The notes beneath the pieces are model-generated. The model did no database searches. It was not told the origin of the DNA and worked only from the letters and a program-made list of their open reading frames with translations. The position numbers and the translations under genes are program-made. A stretch of 64,000 nt of DNA from Mesorhizobium sp. SARCC-RB16n (GTDB lineage Bacteria; Pseudomonadota; Alphaproteobacteria; Rhizobiales; Rhizobiaceae), in the NCBI RefSeq assembly GCF_008520305.1, contig NZ_ML703287.1:81221-145220 (forward strand). The letters run 5' to 3'. This document shows, piece by piece, positions 51,858 to 61,392 of the stretch. The number at the start of each line of letters is the position of its first letter. The stretch's first letter is position 1.

Positions 51858-51880
51858 TTAAGTCAATTCGCTTGACTTAA
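51858..51880. promoter_or_regulatory. Candidate ROK-regulator operator
   Basis: TTAAGTCAA (51858-51866) and TTGACTTAA (51872-51880) are perfect 9-base arms around TTCGC, between the divergent binding-protein and ROK genes. The AT-rich arms and short GC centre resemble Mlc/NagC-type sites. It lies 44 bases before the ROK start and could control both directions. Confidence 0.8.
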
Positions 51881-51923
51881 TTAGTCGATCAATATCCTAA
51901 TGGAGTCAAGAGGGGAAACGCCG

Positions 51924-53138
51924 ATGGACGACATCAGCCCGATCCGCGCCAAGAGCGGCACCAACCAGGAAGGCACCAGCGCACACAATCGTCGCGTCAT
52001 GATCGAGGCGTTGCGTCTCAATGGCGCACTGTCGCGGGCTGACCTGGCGCGGGCGACTCAACTCACCAAGCAGGCGGTCTCCAACATCATCGAGGACCTG
52101 GAACGCGATGGCCTGGTCGTCGCGCTCGATGCGGTGCGCAAGGGCAGGGGCCAGCCGTCGACCCCTTACAGGCTGGTGCCCGAAGGCGCTTTCGCCATCG
52201 GCCTGCAGATCGATCGTCATCTGACGCGGGCGGTCGCGGTCGATCTGATGGGCAGCGTGCTGGCGCGCGCCGAGGCGAACCTGCCGTTCGATGAGCCGTC
52301 AAGGGGCGTCGAGGTGATCCTGGGCCTGATCGATGGCGTCCGGCGCGAGCTGGCCGGCATTTCCTCACAGTCGGAAAAACGCCTCGTCGGTCTCGGCGTC
52401 GCCATGCCCGGCCCGTTCGGCCTGAAGAATTCGGATGACAAATGGATGATGCCGGCCTGGCAGAAGTTTCCGCTGCTGGACACGCTGGCCAAGGGCACGG
52501 GACTGAATGTCGGCCTGCAGAACGATGCCGCGGCCTGCGCGACGGCCGAACGCATCGTCGGTGCCGCGCATGGCGTCGACCACGCTGTGTGTCTTTATGT
52601 CGGCTATGGCATTGGCGCCGGACTGATCCTCAACGGCGAGCTGTACAGCGGCGGCCACGGCAATGCCGGCGAAATCGGCATGGCCTTGCTGTCGCCGGCC
52701 GGTCCGGGCTCGACGCCGCTCGAACATCGCGCGTCACTGGCCTCGCTTTACCAGCATCTTGATCTCGATCCCGCCGACGAGGACCTCTACGGAAAGATCG
52801 GCGCGTCGGCCGCGGCCGGTGACGTGAAGATCATGGCCTGGATCGACGGGGCGGCGCATGACCTGCGCTGGAGCGTGCACCTCATCGAAACCATCTTCGA
52901 TCCGCAGACAGTGATCCTGACCAGCGGCGCGCCGGAAGCGCTGGCGCGCCGGCTTGTCGAGGCGATGCATCCGCTGCTGCCGTCGATCGCCGACCGGCCA
53001 GGCCGGGCTTTGCCGCGCCTGCAACTCGGCACCACCGACCCTTGGTCGATCGCGCTTGGGGCGGCCGCGGCGCCGATCAGCCGTGCCTTCGATCCGCTGT
53101 TCTCCGCGATCCTGAAGACACGCTCCGGTCCCGCTTGA
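51924..53138 (+). CDS. ROK-family transcription regulator
   Basis: A 404-residue regulator. The N-terminal winged helix is HNRRVMIEALRLNGALSRADLARATQLTKQAVSNIIEDLERDGLVVAL (residues 22-70). A sugar-kinase-like ROK fold follows, with LVGLGVAMPGPFGLKN, GLQNDAAACATAERIVGAAHGVDHAVCLYVGYGIGAGLILNG, and GHGNAGEIGM near residue 250; the usual zinc-binding Cys cluster of ROK proteins is absent. It probably represses the sugar operon until a sugar phosphate or sugar binds. AGGGGAA before the ATG at 51924 sets the start over an ATG at 51900. Confidence 0.88.
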   Translation: MDDISPIRAKSGTNQEGTSAHNRRVMIEALRLNGALSRADLARATQLTKQAVSNIIEDLERDGLVVALDAVRKGRGQPSTPYRLVPEGAFAIGLQIDRHLTRAVAVDLMGSVLARAEANLPFDEPSRGVEVILGLIDGVRRELAGISSQSEKRLVGLGVAMPGPFGLKNSDDKWMMPAWQKFPLLDTLAKGTGLNVGLQNDAAACATAERIVGAAHGVDHAVCLYVGYGIGAGLILNGELYSGGHGNAGEIGMALLSPAGPGSTPLEHRASLASLYQHLDLDPADEDLYGKIGASAAAGDVKIMAWIDGAAHDLRWSVHLIETIFDPQTVILTSGAPEALARRLVEAMHPLLPSIADRPGRALPRLQLGTTDPWSIALGAAAAPISRAFDPLFSAILKTRSGPA

Positions 53139-53241
53139 AGGAGCCCGTGGTAGGTAAGGCCGCTCCCCGCGTCACACAGGGTTCATCGTCCATACATAGC
53201 GTTAATCTCGGTTCTTTGCTGCAATGCAATAGGAGTGGGAC

Positions 53242-54852
53242 ATGGTGGACATAGTTTCTAGTGAGGCGGGCATTCCGAGACCAGAGCATCCGCTGGATAG
53301 TTCGGGCGGCGCGAAGTGGTTCCTGCCGGCCTTCGGCGTGCTGGTGTTGGTCGGCGTGGTCTATGTCGGCTACGCGCTGAGCCAGGACCTGGCGGTGGCC
53401 AAGACGGTGCCGTGGATCCTGCTCGGCATCGCCTTGCTGATCGCGCTCGGCTTCGAATTCGTCAACGGTTTTCACGACACCGCCAATGCGGTGGCGACCG
53501 TCATCTACACGCGCTCGCTGCCGGCGGAATTCGCCGTCATGTGGTCGGGCGCCTTCAATTTCCTCGGCGTTCTCACCTCCAGCGGCGCGGTCGCCTTCGG
53601 CATCCTGTCGCTGCTGCCCGTCGAGCTGATCCTGCAGGTAGGCTCGTCCTCCGGCTTCGCCATGGTGTTCGCATTGCTGGTGGCCGCGATCCTGTGGAAC
53701 CTCGGCACCTGGTTCCTCGGCCTGCCGGCGTCCAGCTCGCACACGATGGTCGGCTCGATCATCGGCGTCGGCCTCGCCAACCAGTTCATGGCACCCGCCG
53801 GCAGCGCCACCAGCGGCGTCGACTGGTCGCAGGCGACCAATGTTGGCGTGACCTTGCTGGTGTCGCCGATCATCGGCTTCTTCGCCGCCGCCATCCTGCT
53901 CTATGCGATGAAGCTTCTCGTCCGCAATCCGGCGCTCTACGAGGCGCCGAAGGGCAATGCCCCACCGCCTTGGTGGATCCGCGCTCTGCTCATCTTCACC
54001 TGCACCGGCGTCAGCTTCGCGCATGGCTCCAATGACGGACAAAAGGGCATGGGCCTGATCATGCTGATCCTGATCGGCGTGGTGCCGACGGCCTATGCGC
54101 TGAATCGTACACCCGACATCAACTATCTCGAAGCCTACAAATCGGCTTCGGTTGGCGTGGAGACCGCGCTGGGCAAATATGTGAAGCCTGGTGTCACCGT
54201 TGCCGATGCGAAGGATGCCAAGGCAGCCGTGCAGGACGCCGTGCGCACCCGGACCTGGAGCGACAAGACGACCGTCGCGCTGCAGAGCTACATCCACAGC
54301 ACGACGGCCGAGCTGCAGCCTTACGCTTCGGTCGACAATGTGCCGACCGATCTGGTGAGCAACGCCCGCAACGACATCTATCTGATCGGCGAGGCGCTGA
54401 AACTGATCGACAAGAAGAAGTTGCTGCCGATGGAGGCCGCCGATCTGAAGGCGGTCACCGACTATCACAAGGCCGTCGACAACGCGACGAAGTTCATCCC
54501 GATATGGGTGAAGGTCGCTGTGGCCCTGGCGCTTGGCCTGGGCACCATGGTCGGCTGGAAACGCATCGTCGTCACGGTCGGCGAGAAGATCGGCAAGAGC
54601 CACCTGACCTATGGCCAGGGTGCTGCCGCCGAACTTGTCGCCATGGTCACCATCGGCATGGCCGACCGTATGGGTCTGCCGGTGTCGACGACCCACGTGC
54701 TGTCATCCGGCGTCGCCGGCACGATGGCGGCGAACGGCTCGGGCCTGCAGTGGTCGACGGTGCGCAACCTGTTGCTCGCGTGGGTGCTGACCCTGCCTTG
54801 CTCGATCGCGCTCGCCTTTGTGCTGTTCATCGTCTTCCGCCAGGTGTTCTGA
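53242..54852 (+). CDS. pit: Low-affinity inorganic phosphate transporter, PiT family
   Basis: A 536-residue membrane transporter. The family signature occurs twice: GFHDTANAVATVIYTR near residue 77 and the inverted copy ADRMGLPVSTTHVLSSGVAGTM near 475. Between them lie hydrophobic spans, GTWFLGLPASSSHTMVGSIIGVG and a central hydrophilic loop (about residues 290-410) as in alphaproteobacterial Pit proteins. It moves phosphate, usually as a metal-phosphate complex, with protons. AGGAGTGGGA precedes the ATG, and a good terminator follows. In rhizobia pit is often preceded by a PhoU-like gene, which is not present here. Confidence 0.92.
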   Translation: MVDIVSSEAGIPRPEHPLDSSGGAKWFLPAFGVLVLVGVVYVGYALSQDLAVAKTVPWILLGIALLIALGFEFVNGFHDTANAVATVIYTRSLPAEFAVMWSGAFNFLGVLTSSGAVAFGILSLLPVELILQVGSSSGFAMVFALLVAAILWNLGTWFLGLPASSSHTMVGSIIGVGLANQFMAPAGSATSGVDWSQATNVGVTLLVSPIIGFFAAAILLYAMKLLVRNPALYEAPKGNAPPPWWIRALLIFTCTGVSFAHGSNDGQKGMGLIMLILIGVVPTAYALNRTPDINYLEAYKSASVGVETALGKYVKPGVTVADAKDAKAAVQDAVRTRTWSDKTTVALQSYIHSTTAELQPYASVDNVPTDLVSNARNDIYLIGEALKLIDKKKLLPMEAADLKAVTDYHKAVDNATKFIPIWVKVAVALALGLGTMVGWKRIVVTVGEKIGKSHLTYGQGAAAELVAMVTIGMADRMGLPVSTTHVLSSGVAGTMAANGSGLQWSTVRNLLLAWVLTLPCSIALAFVLFIVFRQVF

Positions 54853-54876
54853 GCGGGCGACGAGGCGAGACAATAA

Positions 54877-54906
54877 GACGGCGCCAAATCGGCGCCGTCT
54901 CCTTTT
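54877..54906 (+). terminator. Rho-independent terminator after pit
   Basis: GACGGCGCC (54877-54885) pairs with GGCGCCGTC (54891-54899) around AAATC, followed by TCCTTTT. It ends pit transcription just before the degraded CorA-type gene. Confidence 0.85.
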
Positions 54907-54942
54907 CCAGGGCGATGTTCGCTACAATTTCGGACGGCGGTC

Positions 54943-55966
54943 ATGAACGACGCATCGCATCTGGCCTTGCTTGCGGTCGACGACCAGCATCCGGCGCCCG
55001 GGCTGGTCTGGGCCTATCGCGGCTTGCCAGGCAAACCCGCGGTGGCGCTTGCTCCGCGCGATATCGATGCGGCACTGGCGATGCCGGAAGGCTGGGTCTG
55101 GCTGCATGTCGATCTCGTCGACCAGCGCGCTCATTCCTGGGTCAGCCACGTCTGCGCCTTGCCGGCCTCGGCGCATGCGATCCTCGAAGGCCATGAAGAC
55201 AGCCCCACGCTGGCGCATAGGATGGCGTCGTCCATGGCATTTCCGCCGATCTGCACAGCGAAATCGCGCGTCAGTCGACCACCATCGGCAGGTTGCGCTT
55301 CGCGGTCTCGGAGCGGCTGCTGGTAACCGGCCGCCGCCATTCGCTGGCAGCGGTCGAGCAGGTGCACGAGGCGCTGGCCGCGGGGCTGCGGCCCGCCACC
55401 GCCTTCGAACTTTTCGAGACGATCGTGCTGGCTTTCTGCAGCAGCACCAGCCTGCGGCTCACAGCCGCCACCAAGCGGCTCGACGAGGTTGAGGATCATC
55501 TGGTGACCGAGCGGCTCGCCGACGAAAGGCAGCGGCTGAAAGATGTGCGCCGTCTCGCGGTCTCCCTGCACCGCCCGATTTCGGCGCTGGCGGCACTTTT
55601 CCAGGACGAGGACCGCTCGGACTGGAAACAGTCGGAAGGGGCACACGAGACCTTGCGCCGGCTCACCACGCGTCTTGAGCGGCTCGACCGCGAGGTCGTC
55701 ATGGTCAACGACCGGGCGCGGTTGTTGCAGGAGGAAGTCGCCGCCGAGCTCGCGGACGAATCCAACCGCAGTCTGAAGGCGCTGGCGGTGATGAGCGCGC
55801 TGCTTTGCCGGGCTCGCTGATCGTCGGCATGTTCGGCATGAACACCGCCGGCCTGCCGCTCACGCAAACGCCGGGCGGCTTCGAGCTGGCGCTGTTGATC
55901 GCGGCGGGGGCGACCGGCCTGTTCTACTGGCTCTTGCTGAGAGCCGGCGCAAATCTGAGATTCTGA
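54943..55966 (+). pseudogene. CorA/ZntB-type divalent metal transporter, two frameshifts
   Basis: Three consecutive frames read as one CorA-family protein of about 340 residues. Frame one gives the N-terminal domain from MNDASHLALLAVDDQHPAPGL to SAHAILEGHEDSPTLAH near 55218. A missing base there moves the reading to GVVHGISADLHSEIARQSTTIG... and the long helical domain to 55799. A second missing base (CTGCTTTGCC) moves it to LPGSLIVGMFGMNTAGLPLTQTPGG, which carries the G-M-N selectivity motif and the last two membrane helices, ending at 55966. Intact, it would be a zinc or magnesium channel. With two shifts it is probably non-functional unless both are sequencing errors. Confidence 0.8.
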
Positions 55967-56010
55967 GCCCGGCACAACGTCCCGAGCCAAGCGTTTTCCG
56001 GCCTGAAAGT

Positions 56011-57171
56011 TCAGGTCGGATCTTCGCGATGCAGATCGTGGATGGTGACGCCGTCAGCATTGGTCGGCAGCATCAGCCACTTCTTATGACGCAGCGTGCG
56101 CTCGGTGTCCTCAAGGCCCATCTCCCAATGCTCGCGCATCGAGGTGCCCGAAAACTCGTAGTCCTTGGCGTGGCCCTCGTAGCCTTTGTGCTGATAGATC
56201 AGGTGGACGATGTTGACGACGCCGGCGTCGGAATAGTCGGCGATCAGCTCTTGCTCGCCGTCCTTGAGCTGCTCCGGCGGCACGCGCTTCAGCGCATCGA
56301 GCAGCTTCATCTTCAGCGCATGGATGCGCTCGAAATTGTCGGTGTTCTGCCGCGTGCGGCTCGAATACATGATGTCCTTGTGGCGCGACAGCACGTCGGC
56401 CATACCGCGCGGCAGCACGCCGCGGGCACTGAACAGATCGACCTGGAAGACCAGTGAGGAACGGTCCTCTTCCTGGTCGAGCAGATATTGCAGCGGTGTG
56501 TTGGAAACGATGCCGCCGTCCCAGTAATACTCGCCCTCGATGCGTATCGAGGGGAAGGCCGGCGGCAGCGCACCGCTCGCCATGATGTGCTCCGGCTCGA
56601 TACGCACCTTCTCGGTGTCGAAATAGACGAAGTTGCCGGTCCTGACATTGACGGCGCCGACACTCAGTCGCTTCTTGCCGTCGTTCAGCACGTCGAAGTC
56701 GATCAGGCTCTTCAGTGTGTCCTTCAACTCGGCGGTGTCGTAGAAGCTAGTGGCGCCTTCCGCCCCCGACAGCTGGAACCAAGGATTGGGATTGCGCGGT
56801 TTGAAGAAGCCAGGCTGGCCCATCGTCATCGTCATCAACGACGAGGTCTGGTTGCGGATATCGCGGTAGATGTCACCTTCGGGCGTGTAGGACCAGATCT
56901 TGCGGCCGGAAATCGTCTGCCAGAACTGTTCGAGCCGCTGCAGCCGGCGGCTCGGTTCATTACCGGCAATGATCGCGGCATTGATAGCGCCGATCGAGAC
57001 GCCGGATAGCCAGCCCGGTTCGCAGCCGGCGTCGGCCAGCGCCTGATAGACCCCTGCCTGATAGGCGCCGAGCGCGCCGCCGCCCTGAAAGACCAGTGCA
57101 ATGCGGTCATACTGCGCCGTGATTTCCTCGATCGTGGCGGCGGCTGCCTTGTTGCGATTACGTTCAAGCAC
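56011..57171 (-). CDS. Patatin-like phospholipase with DUF3734-type C-terminus
   Basis: A 386-residue hydrolase. The oxyanion loop [16 protein letters not shown] is at residues 30-45, the nucleophile elbow G-V-S59-I-G follows, and the catalytic Asp is in [10 protein letters not shown] near 200. A C-terminal domain of about 130 residues follows, ending HDLHREDP. Members cleave lipid or polyester acyl esters; several rhizobial homologues sit with ketone-body or polyhydroxybutyrate genes. The GTG at 57171, seven bases after GGAGAAA, overlaps the end of the acetoacetate decarboxylase gene by eight bases, so the two are coupled. The substrate is unproven. Confidence 0.86.
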   Translation of the reverse strand: MLERNRNKAAAATIEEITAQYDRIALVFQGGGALGAYQAGVYQALADAGCEPGWLSGVSIGAINAAIIAGNEPSRRLQRLEQFWQTISGRKIWSYTPEGDIYRDIRNQTSSLMTMTMGQPGFFKPRNPNPWFQLSGAEGATSFYDTAELKDTLKSLIDFDVLNDGKKRLSVGAVNVRTGNFVYFDTEKVRIEPEHIMASGALPPAFPSIRIEGEYYWDGGIVSNTPLQYLLDQEEDRSSLVFQVDLFSARGVLPRGMADVLSRHKDIMYSSRTRQNTDNFERIHALKMKLLDALKRVPPEQLKDGEQELIADYSDAGVVNIVHLIYQHKGYEGHAKDYEFSGTSMREHWEMGLEDTERTLRHKKWLMLPTNADGVTIHDLHREDPT

Positions 57172-57952
57172 TGACTTTCTCCAGCTGGGTTGCGCTGGCA
57201 GCGGAGCGGCTGTGATCAGCGAGGTAATCATGCACGACTTCGCCCAGGCCGAGCGTCAGATCGGCTTTGAAGTGAACCGCCGACACGATGTCGAGCACCG
57301 GCAGCTTCGCCACGTCGGCCATGACGTGAGGCCGCAGATCGAGCGCGGCCGGAGCCGTCCAGGCTTCCTTCAGCGTGATATCGGTGAGGTAGTAGCGGAC
57401 CAGCTCGCAAATACGGGGCGTGCCGTCGACATGCGGGATGATCTTGATCAGGAAATTGGGGGCGGCGAGCGAGGCGAGCACGGAATCGTGGTCGGCTTCA
57501 CGGTGCTTGTAGCCCATCGTGCCGGTGGCGCAGAGCACGCTGCCATAGTGCAGCGTGCCGACGATCACCTCGCCTTCATGGACGATCTTGGGATTGGCGA
57601 GCTTCTTCGGAAATCCCCACAGCTCACGGCCGCCGGCGATCGGCGCGTCGTCGTCGAGATACATGGAATGGACATAGCCGCCGTGCTGGCCCTTGTAGCG
57701 CACCGGAATGACCTGGCCGGTCTCGGTATAGTCGCCGAAGCCGGTCGAGTCCGGCATGCGGATGAATTCATACTTGACCAGCGGCTCATCGATCTCCAGC
57801 GGCGCCGGCACGACGGCCTCGAGCGCCTCGCGTGTCGTGCGGTAGGTGATGATGATGTATTCGCGGTCGAAGAAACGATAGGGGCCTGGCGGGAAGGAGG
57901 GATTGGTGAGCGGCATCGCATAGGCGCGCTTCACGACATCGGCGATTTCCAT
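57164..57952 (-). CDS. adc: Acetoacetate decarboxylase
   Basis: A 262-residue enzyme, the usual length. The catalytic lysine pair K116-K117 is in [12 protein letters not shown], matching the family's E-x-x-G-x-P-K-K signature, and [24 protein letters not shown] fits the C-terminal barrel. It converts acetoacetate to acetone and CO2 through a Schiff base. It is divergent from 3-hydroxybutyrate dehydrogenase, which supplies acetoacetate, and is co-translated with the patatin gene. The start ATG is at 57952; a longer in-frame reading to 58141 runs into the divergent promoter. Confidence 0.9.
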   Translation of the reverse strand: MEIADVVKRAYAMPLTNPSFPPGPYRFFDREYIIITYRTTREALEAVVPAPLEIDEPLVKYEFIRMPDSTGFGDYTETGQVIPVRYKGQHGGYVHSMYLDDDAPIAGGRELWGFPKKLANPKIVHEGEVIVGTLHYGSVLCATGTMGYKHREADHDSVLASLAAPNFLIKIIPHVDGTPRICELVRYYLTDITLKEAWTAPAALDLRPHVMADVAKLPVLDIVSAVHFKADLTLGLGEVVHDYLADHSRSAASATQLEKVSA

Positions 57953-58170
57953 CCAAGTGCCCCAATGGTTCGAAAATGACCCGCGCGAATGCGCTGGCAA
58001 ATATGTTGCACGGCAGCATGACAATGCCGTGTCACCTCGAAGACGCCCTCTCGCGGAGCCGGCAAAGGCCGTCGTGGGGTTGTAATCGAGCCGACACATG
58101 GCCGTGGCATTGTCGTGTTGCGTCGCACAAACTATTCTCATCAGTCCCTCCCACCTCGCGCGAGATCACC

Positions 58171-58959
58171 ATGGGTTCCCTGTCTTCGAAGAATGCGCTT
58201 GTCACCGGCTCGACCAGCGGTATCGGCCTTGCCATCGCCCGCGCCTTCGCGGCCGAGGGCGCCAACGTCACCATCAACGGTCTTGGCGACGCCGCTGCCA
58301 TCGAGCAGGAGCGCACCGGCATCGAGAAGGATTTCGGCGTCAAGTGCCGCTACTCCGATGCCAATATGATGGATGGCGCCGCGGTCACTGCAATGGTCCA
58401 TGACGCCGAAGAGGCGTTCGGCAGCCTCGACATCCTGGTCAACAATGCCGGCATCCAGCATGTGGCGCCGATCGAGGAGTTTCCCGACGACAAGTGGGAA
58501 GCCATCATCCGCATCAACCTGCTTGCCGCCTTCTACGCCATCAAGGCCGTGGTGCCGGGTATGAAGGCGCGCAAATGGGGCCGCATCATCAACACGGCCT
58601 CGGCCCATGCGCTGGTCGCCTCGCCGTTCAAGTCGGCCTATGTCTCGGCCAAGCATGGCATATCAGGGCTGACCAAGACGGTGGCGCTGGAAGTCGCGCA
58701 AAATGGCATCACCGTGAACGCGATCGCGCCCGGCTATGTCTGGACGCCGCTGGTCGAGAAGCAGATCCCCGACACGATGAAGGCGCGCGGCATGACCGAG
58801 GAACAAGTCAAGCACGACGTGCTGCTGGCCGCGCAGCCGACCAAGGAATTCGTCACCGTGGAAGAGCTTGCGGCGCTGGCATTGTTCCTGTGTTCGGATG
58901 CGGCCAAGCAGATCACCGGCACGACCTTGCCGATGGACGGCGGCTGGACGGCACAGTAG
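58171..58959 (+). CDS. bdhA: D-3-hydroxybutyrate dehydrogenase (SDR)
   Basis: A 262-residue SDR close to BdhA. The cofactor turn TGSTSGIGLAIARAF is at residues 12-26, VNNAGIQHVAPIEEFPDDKW near 90-110, and the catalytic Tyr and Lys in SAYVSAKHGISGLTKT near 155. GYVWTPLVEKQIPD and QPTKEFVTVEELAALALFLCSD are characteristic of 3-hydroxybutyrate dehydrogenases. It oxidises 3-hydroxybutyrate to acetoacetate with NAD in polyhydroxybutyrate turnover. It is divergent from adc, 218 bases apart, sharing a promoter region. Confidence 0.9.
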   Translation: MGSLSSKNALVTGSTSGIGLAIARAFAAEGANVTINGLGDAAAIEQERTGIEKDFGVKCRYSDANMMDGAAVTAMVHDAEEAFGSLDILVNNAGIQHVAPIEEFPDDKWEAIIRINLLAAFYAIKAVVPGMKARKWGRIINTASAHALVASPFKSAYVSAKHGISGLTKTVALEVAQNGITVNAIAPGYVWTPLVEKQIPDTMKARGMTEEQVKHDVLLAAQPTKEFVTVEELAALALFLCSDAAKQITGTTLPMDGGWTAQ

Positions 58960-59027
58960 AGCTGGTCGAAACATGCCGCCTTCAGGCCGACGCCAGGGGC
59001 GCCGGCAGGAAGGCAGTGCGCGGGCCC

Positions 59028-59789
59028 ATGAAAATCATCCAGCTCTCCGATCCGCATCTGATGGCGCCGGGAGGCCGTCTCTACGGCTCCGATCCGCTCG
59101 CCCGGCTGGAGGCCTGCCTGGCGGATATCGGCAGGAACCATGCCGATGCCGATCTGGTGGTGATATCCGGCGACCTGACCAATGACGGCGAGCGCGCCGC
59201 CTATGCGGAGTTGCAGGAGGCGCTGGCGGGGTTTGGGCCGCCTTGCCGGCTGATGCTCGGCAACCATGACGACCGGGCGCTGTTTCTTGAGACGTTCCCG
59301 CAGGCGCCTGCGGAGCGCGGGTTCGTCCAGAGTGTTTTCGATGGCAGCGAAGGCCGGCTGATCCTGCTGGATACGCTGGAGACCGGACAGGTCGAGGGTC
59401 GGCTTTGCCAGGCCCGTCTCGACTGGCTGGACGAGAAGCTGCAGGAGGCCCGCGACCGCCCGGCCTTCCTCTTCATGCACCATCCGCCGTTCCGGATCCA
59501 CATGCCGGTGCTTGACGAGGTCAAGCTCGCCGACGCCGATGCCTTCCATGATATTCTCCGGCGTCACGGCAATGTCGGCCACATCTTTGCCGGCCATGTC
59601 CACAGGCTGATAGCCGGCAGCTGGCGCGGCATACCGGTCAGCACGCTGCGCAGCACCAACCATCAGACCGCACTCGATTTTTCGGACAGCTGGCGGCTGG
59701 GCCACGAGCCACCCGCCTATGCCGTGGTCTTTATCGATACCGATGGGGTGGTCGTGCATTTCCACGATTTCCTGGACGGCAGCGCCTAG
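59028..59789 (+). CDS. Calcineurin-like phosphodiesterase (CpdA/GpdQ-like)
   Basis: A 253-residue metallophosphoesterase. The binuclear metal motifs are in order: D-x-H in LSDPHL near residue 8, GDL-N in SGDLTNDG near 48, GNHD near 80, then HHPP near 150 and GHVH near 189. The family cleaves cyclic nucleotides or glycerophosphodiesters. It follows bdhA by 68 bases on the same strand but has no obvious metabolic link. The ATG at 59028 begins at the metal motif; the reading further upstream is antisense-like. Confidence 0.86.
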   Translation: MKIIQLSDPHLMAPGGRLYGSDPLARLEACLADIGRNHADADLVVISGDLTNDGERAAYAELQEALAGFGPPCRLMLGNHDDRALFLETFPQAPAERGFVQSVFDGSEGRLILLDTLETGQVEGRLCQARLDWLDEKLQEARDRPAFLFMHHPPFRIHMPVLDEVKLADADAFHDILRRHGNVGHIFAGHVHRLIAGSWRGIPVSTLRSTNHQTALDFSDSWRLGHEPPAYAVVFIDTDGVVVHFHDFLDGSA

Positions 59790-60061
59790 CGCAAGCTCCC
59801 GGCGCCGTTCATCCCTGCGTCGCGCCCTGCGAGGCGATGCCATTCGTTCCAGCCTGGAGATACCGGCCGGCGCTCGCACTATGCCTGGCCCGAGGGATTG
59901 CGCGGTTGCTGGCCCTCCACAGCCCCTTTTCCGCCTCGCCAGGCGTGCGGGGAAAGTGCTGCAAAAGCGCTTGAATTTGGACATTAGTCTTGACAGAAAT
60001 ACAGATGTTCAATACCCGTCAGGCAATTGAACAAGCCTGCACTATGGGAGGATTGAGCGGT

Positions 60062-61390
60062 ATGGCTTCCAATGTTTCGTTGACGGGCCTTGCCCGCGAT
60101 CTCGAGGAACGTGGCAAATCGGGCAAGCCGATCCGCATCGGTCTGATCGGGTCGGGCGAGATGGGAACGGACATCGTCACCCGCGTCGCCCATATGTCGG
60201 GCATCGAGATCGGCGCGATCTCCGAGCTGAACCTGCCCGCCGCCAGCAAGGCGGTGGACATTGCCTTCCAGGAAACCGGCCATGCGCGCGAAGTGTCGAA
60301 CGCTTCGGCGATGACGGCCGCCATGGAAGCCGGCAAGGTGGCGGTCACCAATGACGCCAGCCTTGTCATCAACAATGAACTTATCGACGTCGTCATCGAT
60401 GCCACCGGCGTTCCCGCCGTCGGCGCCGAGATCGGGTTGCGCGCCATGGAGCATGGCAAGCATCTGGTGATGATGAATGTCGAGGCCGACGTCACCATCG
60501 GCGCCTATCTCAAGAGCGAGGCCGACCGGCTCGGCGTCACCTATTCGCTGGGCGCGGGCGACGAGCCGTCCTCCTGCATGGAGCTGATCGAATTCGTCTC
60601 GGCCATGGGCCATCCGATCGTCGCCGCCGGCAAGGGCAAGAACAACCCGCTCAACATCGACGCCACGCCGCCCGCCTATGAGGAAGAAGCCAGGCGCCGG
60701 CACATGAATGTGCGCATGCTGGTCGAATTCGTCGACGGCTCGAAAACCATGGTCGAGATGGCGGCGATCGCCAATGCCACAGGCCTGGTGCCCGACAAGG
60801 CCGGCATGCATGGCCCGGCCGCGACGCTCGGCGAATTGAACAAGGTGCTGGTGCCGCAGAAGGACGGTGGCGTGCTGTCCAGGGTTGGCGTCGTCGACTA
60901 TTCGATCGGCAAGGGTGTCGCACCCGGCGTCTTCGTCGTCGCCGACATGTCGCATCCGCGCATCTCGGAGCGCATGGAAGATTTGAAGATGGGCAAGGGT
61001 CCGTACTTCACCTTCCACCGCCCCTACCACCTGACCTCGCTCGAAGTGCCGCTGACTTGCGCCCGCGTCGTGCTCTACGGCAAGGCCGACATGGTGCCGC
61101 TGGCCAAGCCGGTGGCTGAAGTCTGCGCGGTGGCCAAGAAGGACATGCAGCCTGGCGAGAAGCTCGATGCGATCGGCGAATATTGCTACCGCGCCTGGAT
61201 CATGACGGCGCCGGAAGCCCATGCCGCCCGGGCCATCCCCTGCGGCCTGCTGCAGGGCGGTTCGGTGACGGCGCCGATCAAGAAGGGCGAACTCATCACC
61301 TACGCCAATGCCGGCCCGGCACCGGGCTCCAAGATCGCCGAACTGCGCGCCCGCCAGGACAAGCTCGTCTACGGAACCGTGGAGGCGTGA
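60062..61390 (+). CDS. NAD(P)-dependent oxidoreductase with C-terminal SAF domain (COG4091)
   Basis: A 442-residue protein of the homoserine-dehydrogenase-like/SAF group. The Rossmann turn IRIGLIGSGEMGTDIVTRV is near residues 22-40 and VDVVIDATGVPAVGAEIG near 115. The C-terminal SAF part includes AKKDMQPGEKLDAIGEYCYRAW and ARAIPCGLLQGGSVTAPIKKGELIT. The reaction is not established for most members; sugar-acid or tetrose metabolism is likely. GGGAGGATTGAGCGGT sets the ATG at 60062. It starts an operon with the E1 and E2 genes two to three bases apart. The 272-base gap before it holds TTGACA at 59990 and no gene. Confidence 0.8.
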   Translation: MASNVSLTGLARDLEERGKSGKPIRIGLIGSGEMGTDIVTRVAHMSGIEIGAISELNLPAASKAVDIAFQETGHAREVSNASAMTAAMEAGKVAVTNDASLVINNELIDVVIDATGVPAVGAEIGLRAMEHGKHLVMMNVEADVTIGAYLKSEADRLGVTYSLGAGDEPSSCMELIEFVSAMGHPIVAAGKGKNNPLNIDATPPAYEEEARRRHMNVRMLVEFVDGSKTMVEMAAIANATGLVPDKAGMHGPAATLGELNKVLVPQKDGGVLSRVGVVDYSIGKGVAPGVFVVADMSHPRISERMEDLKMGKGPYFTFHRPYHLTSLEVPLTCARVVLYGKADMVPLAKPVAEVCAVAKKDMQPGEKLDAIGEYCYRAWIMTAPEAHAARAIPCGLLQGGSVTAPIKKGELITYANAGPAPGSKIAELRARQDKLVYGTVEA

Positions 61391-61392
61391 TC

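Noticed and set aside
59990-60062. Earlier in-frame start of the SAF-domain oxidoreductase
   Set aside because: TTGACA at 59990 looks more like a promoter element, and GGGAGG sits correctly only for the ATG at 60062.
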